Source of the DNA: Paracentrotus lividus
Lineage: Eukaryota; Echinodermata; Echinoidea; Camarodonta; Echinidae
Direction of reading: 5' to 3'
NCBI GenBank assembly: GCA_940671915.1
Contig: CALNVZ010002100.1
Location: 19,656,870-19,720,869, forward strand
Length of the DNA stretch: 64,000 nucleotides
A program made the position numbers and the translations under genes. This document shows, one piece after another, positions 34,528 through 47,700 of this stretch. The notes below the pieces were generated by a model. It was given only the letters and a program-made list of their open reading frames with translations. It ran no database searches and had not been told where the DNA came from. How positions within the stretch are numbered: the first letter of the stretch is position 1; the number at the start of each line of letters is the position of its first letter.

Positions 34528-34553
34528 GGCTCGCGCTTCGCGCGTCGCATTGG
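34528..34553 (-). repeat. Single inverse copy of the GCGAGCGCGAAGC motif
   Basis: GGCTCGCGCTTCGCGCGTCGCA just right of the 33.5-kb element is the reverse of the motif repeated at 31-32 kb. Confidence 0.6.
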
Positions 34554-34759
34554 TTTCAATTGAAGAAAGTATCTTCTATAATGAGCAGCACAAAAAGGCG
34601 CTTAATTATGATGCAAGCTGTCAGGCTGGTATAGCAAATTACCTTTAGACCGCCCCACCCAGTGGGTCAGTGTGTCGGTGTGTGACTAATTTGTTTGCTA
34701 ATTAATAATCAAAAAATAAAACTTTTCTTGGTGATTCATATTTGGTGAGATGCAAGGTA

Positions 34760-35670
34760 GGGAGACCCGGGGATGGAAGTTACACGGGTTCAATGTTACA
34801 GTTTTCTCAGTGTACTAAGTTGGAACAAGAGAGTTCGTTTGCTAACTGGCATACAGCCTACACATAGCTGTGACGAACTGCCGGTCGTGGAGGTTTCTCC
34901 GTTGTTATATAAAAAAGTAAATCAACATAAGAACCTGGTTTTTTTTTATATACAGTCAAGTGAAGGTAGTTTGTTGGACAAAAATTAACGATGTTTGTTA
35001 ATGAGGAGTGTATGTCTTACAGAACTGAACAGGCAATGACGCACTGATGAAGTCTGGTGTACATTTGAAATAGATACTGGACCCATGTCACTAAATACCC
35101 CCTGAGCCTATGCACTGTAAAATTCTGCCTAATGGCGTGGCTACAGGGTTGACTTTTTAGGTGGTAAAAATCACCCATGGGTAGGTTGTTACAACAACCT
35201 ATCCACATGTCGATTGTAAACAACACCTAACCCAAATTAACATTAACACCGTGTAGAAGTAATTAATTTTGTTTCAATTTTCAGGTGTTAATATTTTGAT
35301 ATTTCTATTATTACTTTAATCTATTCTAGAGCTCTACTTGATACTGTTAACGATACCAAGAAACTAGAAAGTTGAAACAAAAGTATGGTATAAGAGATTT
35401 ACACATTGTAATAAATTACCCCGTATGTTTACATATAGTAACAATTTACCCCGTATGGTGTAACAACTTACCCCGTATATACGGGGTAGGTTGTTACAAA
35501 AAAATGTCTTCATTAATTAAGCTGTAGTTATTTAGTGTTTATATGTTTTCAAGTTTTATGTGCCTCAGGTAATAGGCCAACTACAGACCCAAAATGGAGT
35601 GTGTGAGTACTTTCATTAGAATTATCTGGCCCAAAATGTGAATTTTGTAACGTCCATCCCCGGTCTCCCC
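34760..35670. mobile_element. Nested DNA transposon with TIRs, 911 bp
   Basis: The left end GGGAGACCCGGGGATGGA is inverted at the right end as TCCATCCCCGGTCTCCCC with one base different. TA flanks both ends. The uninterrupted right arm of the surrounding foldback supplies the empty site (GATGCAACGTACATAAATC). It contains several ACCCCGTAT words and a 38-bp near-palindrome at 35460-35497. Non-coding. Confidence 0.85.
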
Positions 35671-36135
35671 TATACATTAAACCTAGCTTTGGAGAAAAAA
35701 ACAATAATAATACCAGAGCCATGGTCAAGGCGGGGCATAAACTTTTTGTATTTTCTGGTCAATTGTGTGTCATTTGTGGGCAATTAATTTCCAGGGTTAA
35801 TTATCTTAATATAATCAATTTAACAAAATTATTTCGGGGGTTAGATTTAAAAAATAGTGGTAAATAGTAATATAATGACAGAAGTCCAAGTAAGGAAGTT
35901 AGGATATCAATTCCAGTCGGGGTTAAAAAATGATATTTTATGTACCGTTTTTCCATCTAATTAACATATATGTTAATTTCTGCAAATGAGCATGAAAAAT
36001 TGCAAAAATCACGGAAAAAACATCAGTTCATGAAACTTCAGACATTGCTCTATTTGAATATGCAGCTTAAGATAAAGAAGCTAACACATTATTTTGTCCC
36101 AAAAAGGTTCACTTTTCAAAGAATGGCCCTCATGC

Positions 36136-38212
36136 AGAACCGGACCCTATCAAAAAGAGTTTCAATAATTCGTGATCGCAGCTTGAATTAATTACATGTA
36201 GTTTAAATTGGATAGGACAATTGAGGTGTGACTTGATAGGGCATGATATTTCCTTGGAGGAAGAAGAAATATGTGGGCCTATTTTTTATAAATACCATGC
36301 TATAAGTCTCTTCTTTAGTAGTCTTTCTCGTTTATGTTGAACTGAGATAGTAAACTTTTTTTCATGAATTATCTTGGAAATGATCTGTAACAATTAAATA
36401 TGATTATTCTCCTCTGTTATTGAATATCTTTGCTTTTATAAAAAGCAACCAAATATTCATCAATATTATGCAAACATGTTAGGTGATTCACCCCACCCAC
36501 TTTTCAAGACCTGTCTTTGCCTTCGACCCAGTATAATAAAGATGTTTTTGTGAGTGAGTAAAGATCTTTTATATCATCACTAAAATTATATGCTGTAAAT
36601 AAATATAGATCATCAAAAACTCATCTATTTCCCCTACCTTGCAACCACCATACACCCATCATGCCCATATACTAGTACCCTCTCCAACTCTTCACCTCCG
36701 CCCCTCCTTCTCTCTCTCTCTCCCTCTCTTCTCTTTCTCTTCCTTCAAACTCATATTTTAAATTTTAATCGGCTATAAATTCAATAACACAACAATAACA
36801 AATGAACAAACCCACCAAACATATAAAGGAGATTTATGAAAATAACATCATATGATAATCATGATAATACAAGAAGTATACAAATTTATATCGATATTGT
36901 AGGTCTTCTTTATCCACAAAAAATTATCAATCAAGGAACGAAAAGTGTTGAGCGACAATAATCGTAATATATCGTTAATAATAATATTATTAACTTTGCT
37001 GATTGTATGATTTTATAGTTGATATCACCTATATTGAATTACATGTTAATCGAAAATGATTTCAGAAGATTTAAATAACTAGATAGGTGTTCACCATTCT
37101 GAGAGTATTCCGGAATTGAAGGGTATGGATTAAATATAATAATTTTTATAGACTGGGTGGCATTTGTAAGATTGGTACATGGTATCGCAATATAGTATTT
37201 ATAGATCTCTATTATAATGCTTACAAAATAAATCTTGTAAATTCGGGGATTTAGATATTTGCTGAGGAATTAAACTTCGTTTTAGAGTCTAATATTTCAC
37301 TCTCACTCATAAGTATACTAGCCAATTTAAATTAATTCAAAATTGTAACTGATAGTTGAGGAGGATACTCGACTACATGTTAGCTGCTTACGTGTGCGAA
37401 AACCAAATGGGATTGCTCTTGTGGTGCGGTTACCACATTGATTCTGATATCCTCTTTTGGTGCCATGACACAGTTTAGCTCTAAGACATTTATTGTGATG
37501 TTAATGTTATAGATGGAGCGATTTTGTTTCAATATTTATGGTTCTTATTTAATTTGATGAGCGATACTGAAATATTTTTAGGTGTGCGACCAGAGGACGT
37601 AAAGGCATGCATCATGACTTGTTTCTACCAAAGCACACTGGCAGTGCATGGAGTAATATCGAACCCCGAACCTTGCTGTTAAAAACCACTCTATATGTCG
37701 ACGAAACCATCACGCTATATATTTACAACTTCATGCTATGGATGACGACCTATATATTCAGTTGGAAATAAGAAGATCCCATTTATCTGCTCAGGTTCAT
37801 GACACTATAAATCATTTCAAATCAAGTGCCTTTGTAAAGAAAAAACAAACAAAAACAAAACAAAAATACACAAGAACAAAGCAAAACAATAAAAACAACA
37901 ACAAGACAATTTTGACAATTTTCCTTGTCTTTATTATCGTTCCCAGCATCATGACCATCAAAATAAAATAATTGTATCTTATACAGAAAACAAGTTTTTA
38001 TATCAGCTATATTTTTTTCATCGTTGTTGTAATTTGATTTTCGGAGGAACATTCAAAGTTTACACGAATTTATTGTAACATCAATAATAAAAAAGCTGCA
38101 TCGTTATTTCCAGTCAGCTTTTTATTTTTGACCTTTTCTACATTTTAACACTATCCGACAAATTCACTTTCAAGAGAATATTAATATAAAAATGATAATT
38201 ACACTTATATGG
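36136..38212. other. Loop of the 4-kb foldback, no gene seen
   Basis: AT-rich, with CT-rich and A-rich simple stretches (36706-36750, 37838-37910). Open frames here are low complexity (K/T/N-rich) and not convincing as genes. Confidence 0.4.
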
Positions 38213-38749
38213 GCCATTCTTTGAAATGTGAACCTTTTTGGGACAAATTAAAGTTTTTGCTTCTTGATTTTAAGCTGCATATATATTCATATCGAGCAAT
38301 GCTCTGAAGCTTCATGAACTGATGTTTTTTCGTAATTTTTGAATCTTTCATGCTCATTGCATAATAACATACATGATAATTACATGGAAAAACGGTTCAT
38401 AAATAATTCATTTTTTAACCCTGACTGTAATGGATATGCTGACTTCTTACTTGGATTACTGTCATTATATTACTATTTACCTCTATCCTTTTAATCTAAC
38501 CCCAAAATAATGTTATTAAATTGATTATATTAAGATAATTAACCCTGGAAATTAATTGCCCTCAAATGTCACACACGTGACCAGAAAACACAAACAGTTT
38601 ATGCCCCGCCTTAACCATGGCTCTGGTATTATTACTATTTTTTTCTCCAAGCTAGATTTATGTACGTTGCATCTCTAAAATATAATCATCATGAAAAGTT
38701 TTACTTTGATTATTAATTAGCAAACAAATGGTAACACCACTTCGTGGAC

Positions 38750-41700
38750 AGTCGCACGTACAAGGTCTGATGCATTTTCAATCATGTGGCTGAGTAGAGG
38801 CGGTCACTACAGGGGCAGCTTGATAATTATTTCTATCGTCTCCATTCATTGCCAAAAATACTTTCAATGAAAATTACATTAACTGGAAATGCATATACAT
38901 AGAAAGGATCGGTCACAGCAACATCTCTCACGGATCATGATCTTAGTGGCAATTTGTGGACAACATGAGCACTATATTCTGAAATAGGAATAATCATTAG
39001 TATAGCCGCATAGTGCTCTGTATTAATAAATGCTCTATACATTACCACCTTTAAGTACATCACTAGAGATTTCCTAAATGATACATCATTATGTATTAGT
39101 AAATTTATGGGTTTACGGAGATTAGCCGAGTCCAATTACTTAATGTTTAGGATCTTAATAACAGTAAAGATTATTTAAATGACATAAAATAAATGCCCAT
39201 TCACCATATAAAACTAGGTTATTCATTGTATATCATGGATAGATGTATCATCAGATTGCATTCTAGGTGATCATGGTCCATCTTTTGAATAATTAGAATG
39301 TAAGCATTAATCACTAGTATTCATTAGGAATTGTAATAATATTATTCACTTGGATTATCGTAGATTTTATTTATTTTCGCTTATTAGATATATATTAAGT
39401 GTATATCAGAAAGGGGTCTCAACTATTTTAACTAAGCGACCCTCACTTACATCACGTGCTGGCACATCTGGAGAGTTCTGCTCGCACTTAAATTGAAGTT
39501 TACTTATTCGCCAGTAGGTGATATTAGGTAATTTGCCTCTCTACACTCTAAAGACTGTATATAACTAAACACTCCACATCTTTATATACCTTGTTAAGAG
39601 TATTTGTTGTTGTATGTTGAGAATGAAACTCAGTTTTTGTTTTGTGCTCCTGCACTGTTATGACTGCATTAATCTTTTACTTGTCATCTCGAAGATCATC
39701 GAGATCAATGTTATTAGTGTTTTTAGAATTCGCAGAGAGACTTTGGCCGAGTCTTAGCGAACGCGTTCTCCACACGGATATTATGGTACATTTACTAGTA
39801 AGGCCAGGCTGGTCATTCTATTATTTGGGATTTTACAGTAATTATATCTATAAGATTGTTCTCGGGAATTTTATTTAGACTATTTTAATAAGAACTGAGC
39901 TAATATATTAATAGACTTGGTTTAGATGCTACACTCAGAAGGTTGTCCATACTCGCGATCGTATGACACCATATTCATAAATATTATCTCCGAAATAATT
40001 TTCTCGTGTGCATCTCTGAACCGCTGCTGATGAATATGGTTCTTCTGACTGTTCTCTGTTACTTACACTCTGACATTAAGTACCTACTACCTTATTGTTA
40101 AGATAACACCATTTTTTATTGCACCAATACTATAGTAAATTACACGGAACATTTAAAATAGATCAAAATTAATCGTAAACTACACATTATGCAGATACTG
40201 CATTAGGATTAAAATTTCTTATTCAAGTTTTTATTGACTTGACACTAATTGTAATCAACTAGGTTCTAGACTTATCATAGACATTAATTTTTCTTATCAG
40301 AAATGCATATATATATATACTGCTCATTTTAGCACTCCCTTTATTGAAATAGCGACATAGTACATGATTTTTCTTTCGATGTTTGTCATTCTGTCGGATC
40401 TTTATTTTAGTTTTTAGTATTTCCGAATTTATTTATTTTTTCACTTTAAAAACTGTCTAAAATTTAAGAACCTTTTGGGCTGAGCTGTATACCTGCACTT
40501 GACATGAGTACTTTGCTCATTTTGAAATAAAATTCCCTATTATTCGGCGATACTGATTTTTATTCGTCTGTTCTTTCACTCTTTAGTTGATATATTAATT
40601 AGATTCATAACCTTATCATGAATATTCTTCTTCTTTTACATGTTTAGTGTTTTCGTTCAGTAAGAGATAGACTGATTGTCCTTATTCACATTATAGTCAT
40701 TCATATTAAATACGATTCAGACACGATATACTCTCACCATTATGTGAGATTCACATTATATTATAAATATAGCTATCCATAATATATTATGTCGTTAGTT
40801 TCGTTGAGCATCAGCTATGATATTCCATGTTGTCTCACTGAGGTATTTCACATCTTGAGTAAATAGCACAGTAATAAAGTCAAAAGTCAATAGCTCGGTT
40901 ATTCTAAAGAGTGTTTATTATTTCATGTTTATGACAGAATTATTCTTGTTTTTTAGTATATAGTTTTATGTCCTTATTTTGTTATTTATTTAGTGACTTC
41001 ATATTCCACAAACGGAGACCTTACGAACGCGCTCATTACTATTCATTGAACAATATTATGCACTATTACTTTTATTTTTTAAAATTTATCTCCTTTTTAT
41101 ACGTATTAGCTGATGTTAGCTTTATCAATTCGCACCAGGTGAGGTTAACTGGTATTTTCTTATATAATACTCTTGTATACCGACTCCAGTGAATATACCA
41201 TGTATGAATTGCCATCTGAATTTGACTGCATAATCATGGTATCTATTTGTGAGGAAGAAGGGAGTATAGCGTTGATGGTATTGTAATAAACTTTAAAGCT
41301 ACGGAACATTGATAATATCCATGAATTTCCAGCATGTTACGGTGAGTTAATTATTTCTGATACACTGAAGAGGATTAATATGCTCCTCTTCACATTAATA
41401 AAATAATATTATTTCGCGACGAATTATAATTAGATGGTATCTATCTTATAGATATCTGATACATAGTATTACATTGTTACACTTCTTTCTAGGCTTTCAC
41501 CACACTAGTAATAGTCGTATAAGTGAGATAAGGAGGTTGGCAAGTAACATCAGCCTATCTCATGCTAACTCATTGATTGTAATTACCCTTACCCGACAGG
41601 TCGTAGCCCTATACGTATAGCATTACAGCGTTGTCAAGTTCAACCACTTGGCATACGCCCTCGACGTCACATTGGCAGTCGCTTTGTTACCGTTACTATT

Positions 41701-44700
41701 TATTTTCCGTTCTATGACACCAAGGTAACTTAGTCTGTTTTATTTGACCGTATGGTACTGTTCTCAGATCTTTGAGAGCACATACATATTGTTGTGCTCT
41801 TCATACATCTAGATTTTCACTTTTACTTATGTTTTAAGATACTAACCAGGAGCATGCTATTTCAATTATATTAAATATTAGCAAACATTGTAAAATTTGT
41901 CATGGCCCAAAGCACCAGATATGATGTCACTGTTTGTGCACTATTTACTTATCATTACTATGACAAAAAGGGGAGTAATAAAGACAGGAATGAACAGATT
42001 ACTCATTAATTTATATGCCAACGAGAGGAGGTCTTAATCCATAAGTTAGCCAGTCGATATGAGAAAGATATGGTACAAATTGCACTCGGATTTATACACT
42101 ACCATCTTTCTTTTATTTATAGCGCACGAAATTATTTTATTTGTTAAAAGCTTTGACACCTTTCTACACGCATATTTTATTTCACATTATTCTTACTATA
42201 GCATTTTTCTCTTAAAAGCGGTGTAGATACTACAAAGTCTATATTGCTTGTTTTTCTTTATATATTGACGGTGGTGGGATATAGTGGTGCTAGCTGAGAA
42301 AAGATCGTAATATTCACCGCTTTAATGAGTCTCATATTTTCCTCAAACACATTATTATTTGTCTAAAAAGGTGACCTAAGTCATTCTCTGTACATTAGCC
42401 ATCCGGCTCACAAGTTCCCATCTCAAACATTAATTTGATTCCGATGCCGCGTATCCGGAGGATTGATCTTAATAATAAGTGTTTATCCTGGCGAGACGGT
42501 CTTGCAAGTGATAATCTACCACGCGATATAAGTATTGTTCATCCGTTATCACAGGAATTGATCTGTGAGTCGTCTATGCCAATTTGTCACTTTTTGTCTC
42601 GTCTTATTTATTTATATATACTGCACCGACTACCAGCTTATTGACGGAGTGAATTCTTTCAGTTATTTGCATTTCTCTGACGATATATTTTTATTTTCTT
42701 ACTAGATATAATTGTAAGATTTGTTTTTGGTGAGACATGTACTTAGTTATTCTCCTTCAATAACAGAGTTAGTTCATTCAGTATTATACCTCATTTCTTA
42801 TCATATTTTTCTCTATCTTGCGTTCGATTAATAGGATATATCCTTTCTCTTTATCCAATTCATTATCATTGCGTGAAGTTTTTGATAGGTTTCACATCAC
42901 GTTTTTTATACCCACCTAATTGAATCATATATTATGGGTAGTAGGACACATATTGGCCGTAAAGTCAGAAAAAAAAACATTTCCTTCATCCAAAAACTTT
43001 TCACCTGGTATTCGGATTTCCTGGTCCTGAATTCAAAAGGACATAAGTCGGGTTAAGTAGCATGTAATTACCTTTATTTTGAACATCAAGTTGTGGGTGT
43101 TTTAGAAAATGGAATTCTCGCTATTGTTTACCTTGAAAAAGATATGTGTATATAGAGTAAGAATAGACATGTCTACACTAGTATTTTTTCTATGAGAGGG
43201 CACGTACTCGCCCTCATCGTCTGACATCTAGTAGTGGTGTGTATCTTATATTACTAGAGTCACAGAGGATTGTGACATGCATGAACCTATTTCGTTTGCG
43301 GGTTCAGAGAGGAGTGATATACATGTATAGTTGGATTTGCTCCCCCATACTTCCTTACATCTTGTATATACCTACTAGCGCATAGATACTTTTTCCAGTG
43401 TTCAATCACAATCGAGTTCATATTTGGTGCTTAGATACTTTTCCTGTGTAATCATTGTACCTTGTAAGTGTTCTTATGTCGCAGCTATACATTATGTATT
43501 TACCAAGGTCTGTGGTTGTTACAATTATCTCTGGTCACAATCAATATCAGTAGTCACCACTCGACGTTCGTCAACGTGTCCTAGCATATAATATACATGT
43601 AGGGTCGATCGTGTCAAAATAATAAGGTCCGCTTGTCCAGGCATTCATTTATATTGTGATTATACAGTTTATAAAGTGTATTATCAATAGAGTGATTGTA
43701 CACTAATTTCTATGAAGACGACATGAAAATCAGAGGAACATTAGTTCGTATACTTCTCAGTCATATTATATATCGGAGAATTAAGGGCTATTGAGATAAG
43801 TTAGGTTTGCACACAACATGAGTATGTCACACAGGGATTATGTTACATATGTGTTTATGGATACTATTTATTTACTACTCTACATTATCATAGATAAATA
43901 GTATATATTTAACAGATAATTTTATTGGTGATATCTATACTTGCTTTACAGGTTTTCACGCTATACTTGCCACCTACGTTCCAGGTATCTCCATAGTCAG
44001 CTCCTAAAAGAAACAAGAATCACTTTGAGAAGGATGGAATCATGCCATCGGATACATTTGACTGTGCGAAGAACATTTGTCTGTAACTGCTTGCTGGGAA
44101 GGTTGCTGCTACCTAATGGTCTCACCTCGGGCTACAGATGGGCCTGCCGTTGAGGGAGCGCTTCAATATGTTGCACTTAGATATCCTTATGGTGTATGTT
44201 TGGCACTTGGACCTATAGTGGTAAGTTGACATATTATGCACCCTGACGCATTGTCTACCGCATAAGTATAATTGGTTATATTATCTATGTATTTTAGTCT
44301 ATAGACTTTGGTAAAACTTTGACAAGCCTATAGTACACCAGCTTACCGGAGTGACCCTATTGCTTAATTCGATGAGATTAGACTTATCTTGTGGTGTAAT
44401 CCACAGGTATTTTTCGGGAGAGAGAAAATTGCATTCTCATTAACCAGATATATACTTAATATTATTACTCACCAATCTATCCCCGTTAATGATTGGAATT
44501 CCAGAAGTACGTTCTTCCATGTATAGGATACTTGTACTTCCAGACTTCAGTCTTCTTAAACATAACAATTTGCGGGCAAACACATGTTGATCTTTAATAA
44601 TAATTATTGAATAGAAAGCAATCTTACAAGTCATACCAGTATTGGATATTTGTTGGTCCCGAGTAATGCATCATGGTCTATTAACTTATGTAGGAGTTGG

Positions 44701-47700
44701 TGACTCAATTATCTTTCAGCCGACACGTATTGATACATACAGCGCACATAGTCACATTACATATTTCTTTTTGAATCTCTCAAAATCAGACTAAGTGTTG
44801 TATTTAGACTTAACAGAAAAGCACCTGTGTGCGTAATTTCTAGAATATCACACATATAATTTGGCATTTTTCATCATAGGCACAAGTCTGCACCACCTTA
44901 CATTGACACGTATTTCTAGCCTACTTCACATTGGTCGCGTGAGTGATGTGCTTAGCGACAATTGACTATTGGATTCTAAACAAGATAGATATACATTCGT
45001 ACTTACCCACATACATAGACATCTAGACATTATAGGTATAGATACATGTGTAAATAGCGTGCATATTTACACAGGGAAACTCTTCATTATTAGCGCAGTT
45101 TCTAGATCTCATTTCACCACTCGTACCAAAGCACTTACCTAATGGACGCGCATTACATAGATGCAGTGTTCCTTAGTTCGTATGTCACTAGTTTTCATTT
45201 TGCTTGCAAGTCTCTGCGCGATAATTCTTGAAGTATTATCAGTTGCATATCTTTGAGCTTCTACACGTATTCTATGCATTCATTTACTGTGGTTGATCTC
45301 TAAGGCCTTTATTTTTCACAAGAGAATCAATACTACAGCAGATCTATGGTGGTTTAGTGTATATCACGCCATATGGCTACTCTAACTTAGGCGAGTGGTT
45401 CTTAAATCTCTGATGAAACGTATTATTGGCGCCAGTTGTTTCACTTATTCATATCTTGACTATTTAATTTCATATTACAGCTGCATCACCTTGATATTTT
45501 ATTCACCCCCCCCTCTCTTTTATTCTTCCGTCAGCTTCAGGCCGTTCTAGAATTCTGTATGTGATAGCTGCGCGTGCATCTACGAGTCCAATAGTATGTG
45601 TTACCCTTACTATTAATTTAATTCAACAATGATATTTGTGAATATATTATGGTAAGTTAGAAGTAATTCTCTGCTTATGTTTCTACAGTCGCATGAGTGG
45701 AAATGGTTTAGTATTAAATGTAGAAAAAAATTGATAAAACTACTATGTTGACTATTTGTAAGATGTGGTAGGTAGATTCCGGTCATTCCTCGCTATTTTG
45801 TGTGTGTATTTTACCGCATTGATGAACACACGCATTGTTTGCGACTAAATCTTCTAATTTGCCAGGTGGATGGAAATTAAACACTAAAACTGGACAAAAG
45901 CAACTTCCATCATGAATACATATACATGACTTCATTCTTTTAACGACCAATTGTATTCCCTTAATACATCATGTTTTTATACATCATTGACTTACAGTTT
46001 TGTTACTGAAAAATAATAATCTGTTTGCAGCATGGTGGGGTAGTTAGACGAGCACTCCACGTCAAGGGACCTAACAACTAATCTCAATAGTCATGATATT
46101 GTCTTTCATCTGCCAGATGGCTTTACATACCTTTTTATTGCTCATCACTAGATAGAGAATGACCATTTTATTCATTAACTATTCGGGAATGTTGCTGTTC
46201 TCTATAGGACGCATCTAATGACTATTATACTTGTAGATGTCTTGAATGTTATATGTAACGATATCAAATTCCATGAACCATCTCTTCATTCCATAATTGA
46301 GGTTGTTTATTTCCATAATTATAGTCAAGTACTTACTATCCTACTTGTCCATCAGTTTTCCGGAAGAACTGTTATTATACCGTAGTGAAGAATTAGACAC
46401 ATTTGCTCATAAGAATGGATTTGGAAAGGTTTGTATTATACACGTAACTTTCTATAGTTCGTAAGCGATCTTTTTTTCTACTCGTGCCATCGTATTGCGA
46501 GAGATTTCTCTAAGTTGTATCACTAAAATAGATGTCTGGTCCTGTCGATTACTTCACACACCGAGTTGACATACACACCACACAAGTGCTTTTTGACGTC
46601 AAATAGCAGGCACTGCGTACACACAGTTATATCGCCACTGTACTTTTACCAATCTGTGAGAGCAAAATCTACTATAAGATAATATAGTTTCGATTGACCT
46701 TCAATTACATCCTATGTGGTGCTGAATAGTGTTTGTGTTATTTTTATCTTCTGGTGTGTGATGTTCATATATTATTTGTATTTAATTAAATATTTAGTGC
46801 AGCGGACGAATATTGTAAAGTGATACCATTGCTATTGGTTGTTTTATGGTATGGGGAGCTTTTGGTTGATTAGGAGCCAAACTTATATTCATCACTAATA
46901 TAGCATGAAAATAACTAGTGAAATGGAGACTCACAATAATATTTTTATTTTCTCTTATCTCTCCCACAACCAGTTCCATATAGTATGGCTCCTTTGTACC
47001 TAATCATAACCACTTCCACTAGATTCCGTTTAATAAACATCAGCATGGACACTATCCCCACTCCACGGACTAACTAGTAACAGAAAGAACGTAACAAAAT
47101 ACAAGAAAACTGAATTTATGAATGAATTTAATAGATATAGGTATTCTATTCACAGGTTTGCTGCCCAGGCCTGTTGTAGCTCAGGCAAGGGAAGCCAATC
47201 ACCATTTCATTTGATAACTGAATGTTTTCTTTCGCTAGGCTACACGTCTACATGTCGGCCATCGTTGTTTTCTTGTAGCAAACACCATACGTATCACAGA
47301 ACCTTTGCAAAACGCCAACGCTCTGCCGATTTTCACAAGAGATGAGAATAACTTGTATTACACATCAGGTCTTCCATTAATATAGAGCACATTCATGATT
47401 TATCAGTATTTATATGTCTTCATAGTTTGGCTATTTCCATACTAGGATCAATATTGGACGCTAGCACATTCTTGAAAAATCGAAGGAATCCGATATTATA
47501 ACTATATTATTCTTCAAATCTCAAATCTGTTGGTCTTACAGTATATATGAGTTATGCGCTATTTCTTATATATCCACTAGGACAATGCATTTCCACGGCA
47601 CATAGCATCATTGTTATGTCGGTTTACAGCGTGCATCTATGGAATAGCATTATTGTTACTATGTTATTTCCACTAGGAGCAATCAAGATTCTAGCTAATA

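Larger units (their letters stand above)
34680..38740. mobile_element. Large foldback element, ~4 kb, interrupted by a nested transposon
   Basis: The outer arms begin with TTTGCTAATTAATAATC near 34694 and end with its inverse near 38726. The arms continue as 34690-34759 plus 35671-36135 on the left and about 38213-38730 on the right, over 500 bases in all; landmarks are CAGAGCCATGG at 35713 against CCATGGCTCTG at 38616, and GAACCTTTTTGGGACAAA at 38230 against its inverse near 36095. The loop of ~2.1 kb (36.1-38.2 kb) is AT-rich with a CT-rich microsatellite near 36706-36750 and no convincing gene. The left arm is split by the 911-bp insertion at 34760; the right arm is not. Confidence 0.85.

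Noticed and set aside
35460..35497. Palindrome as a transcription terminator or replication origin
   Set aside because: No T tract or gene context, and it sits inside a transposon; better explained as an element-internal repeat.
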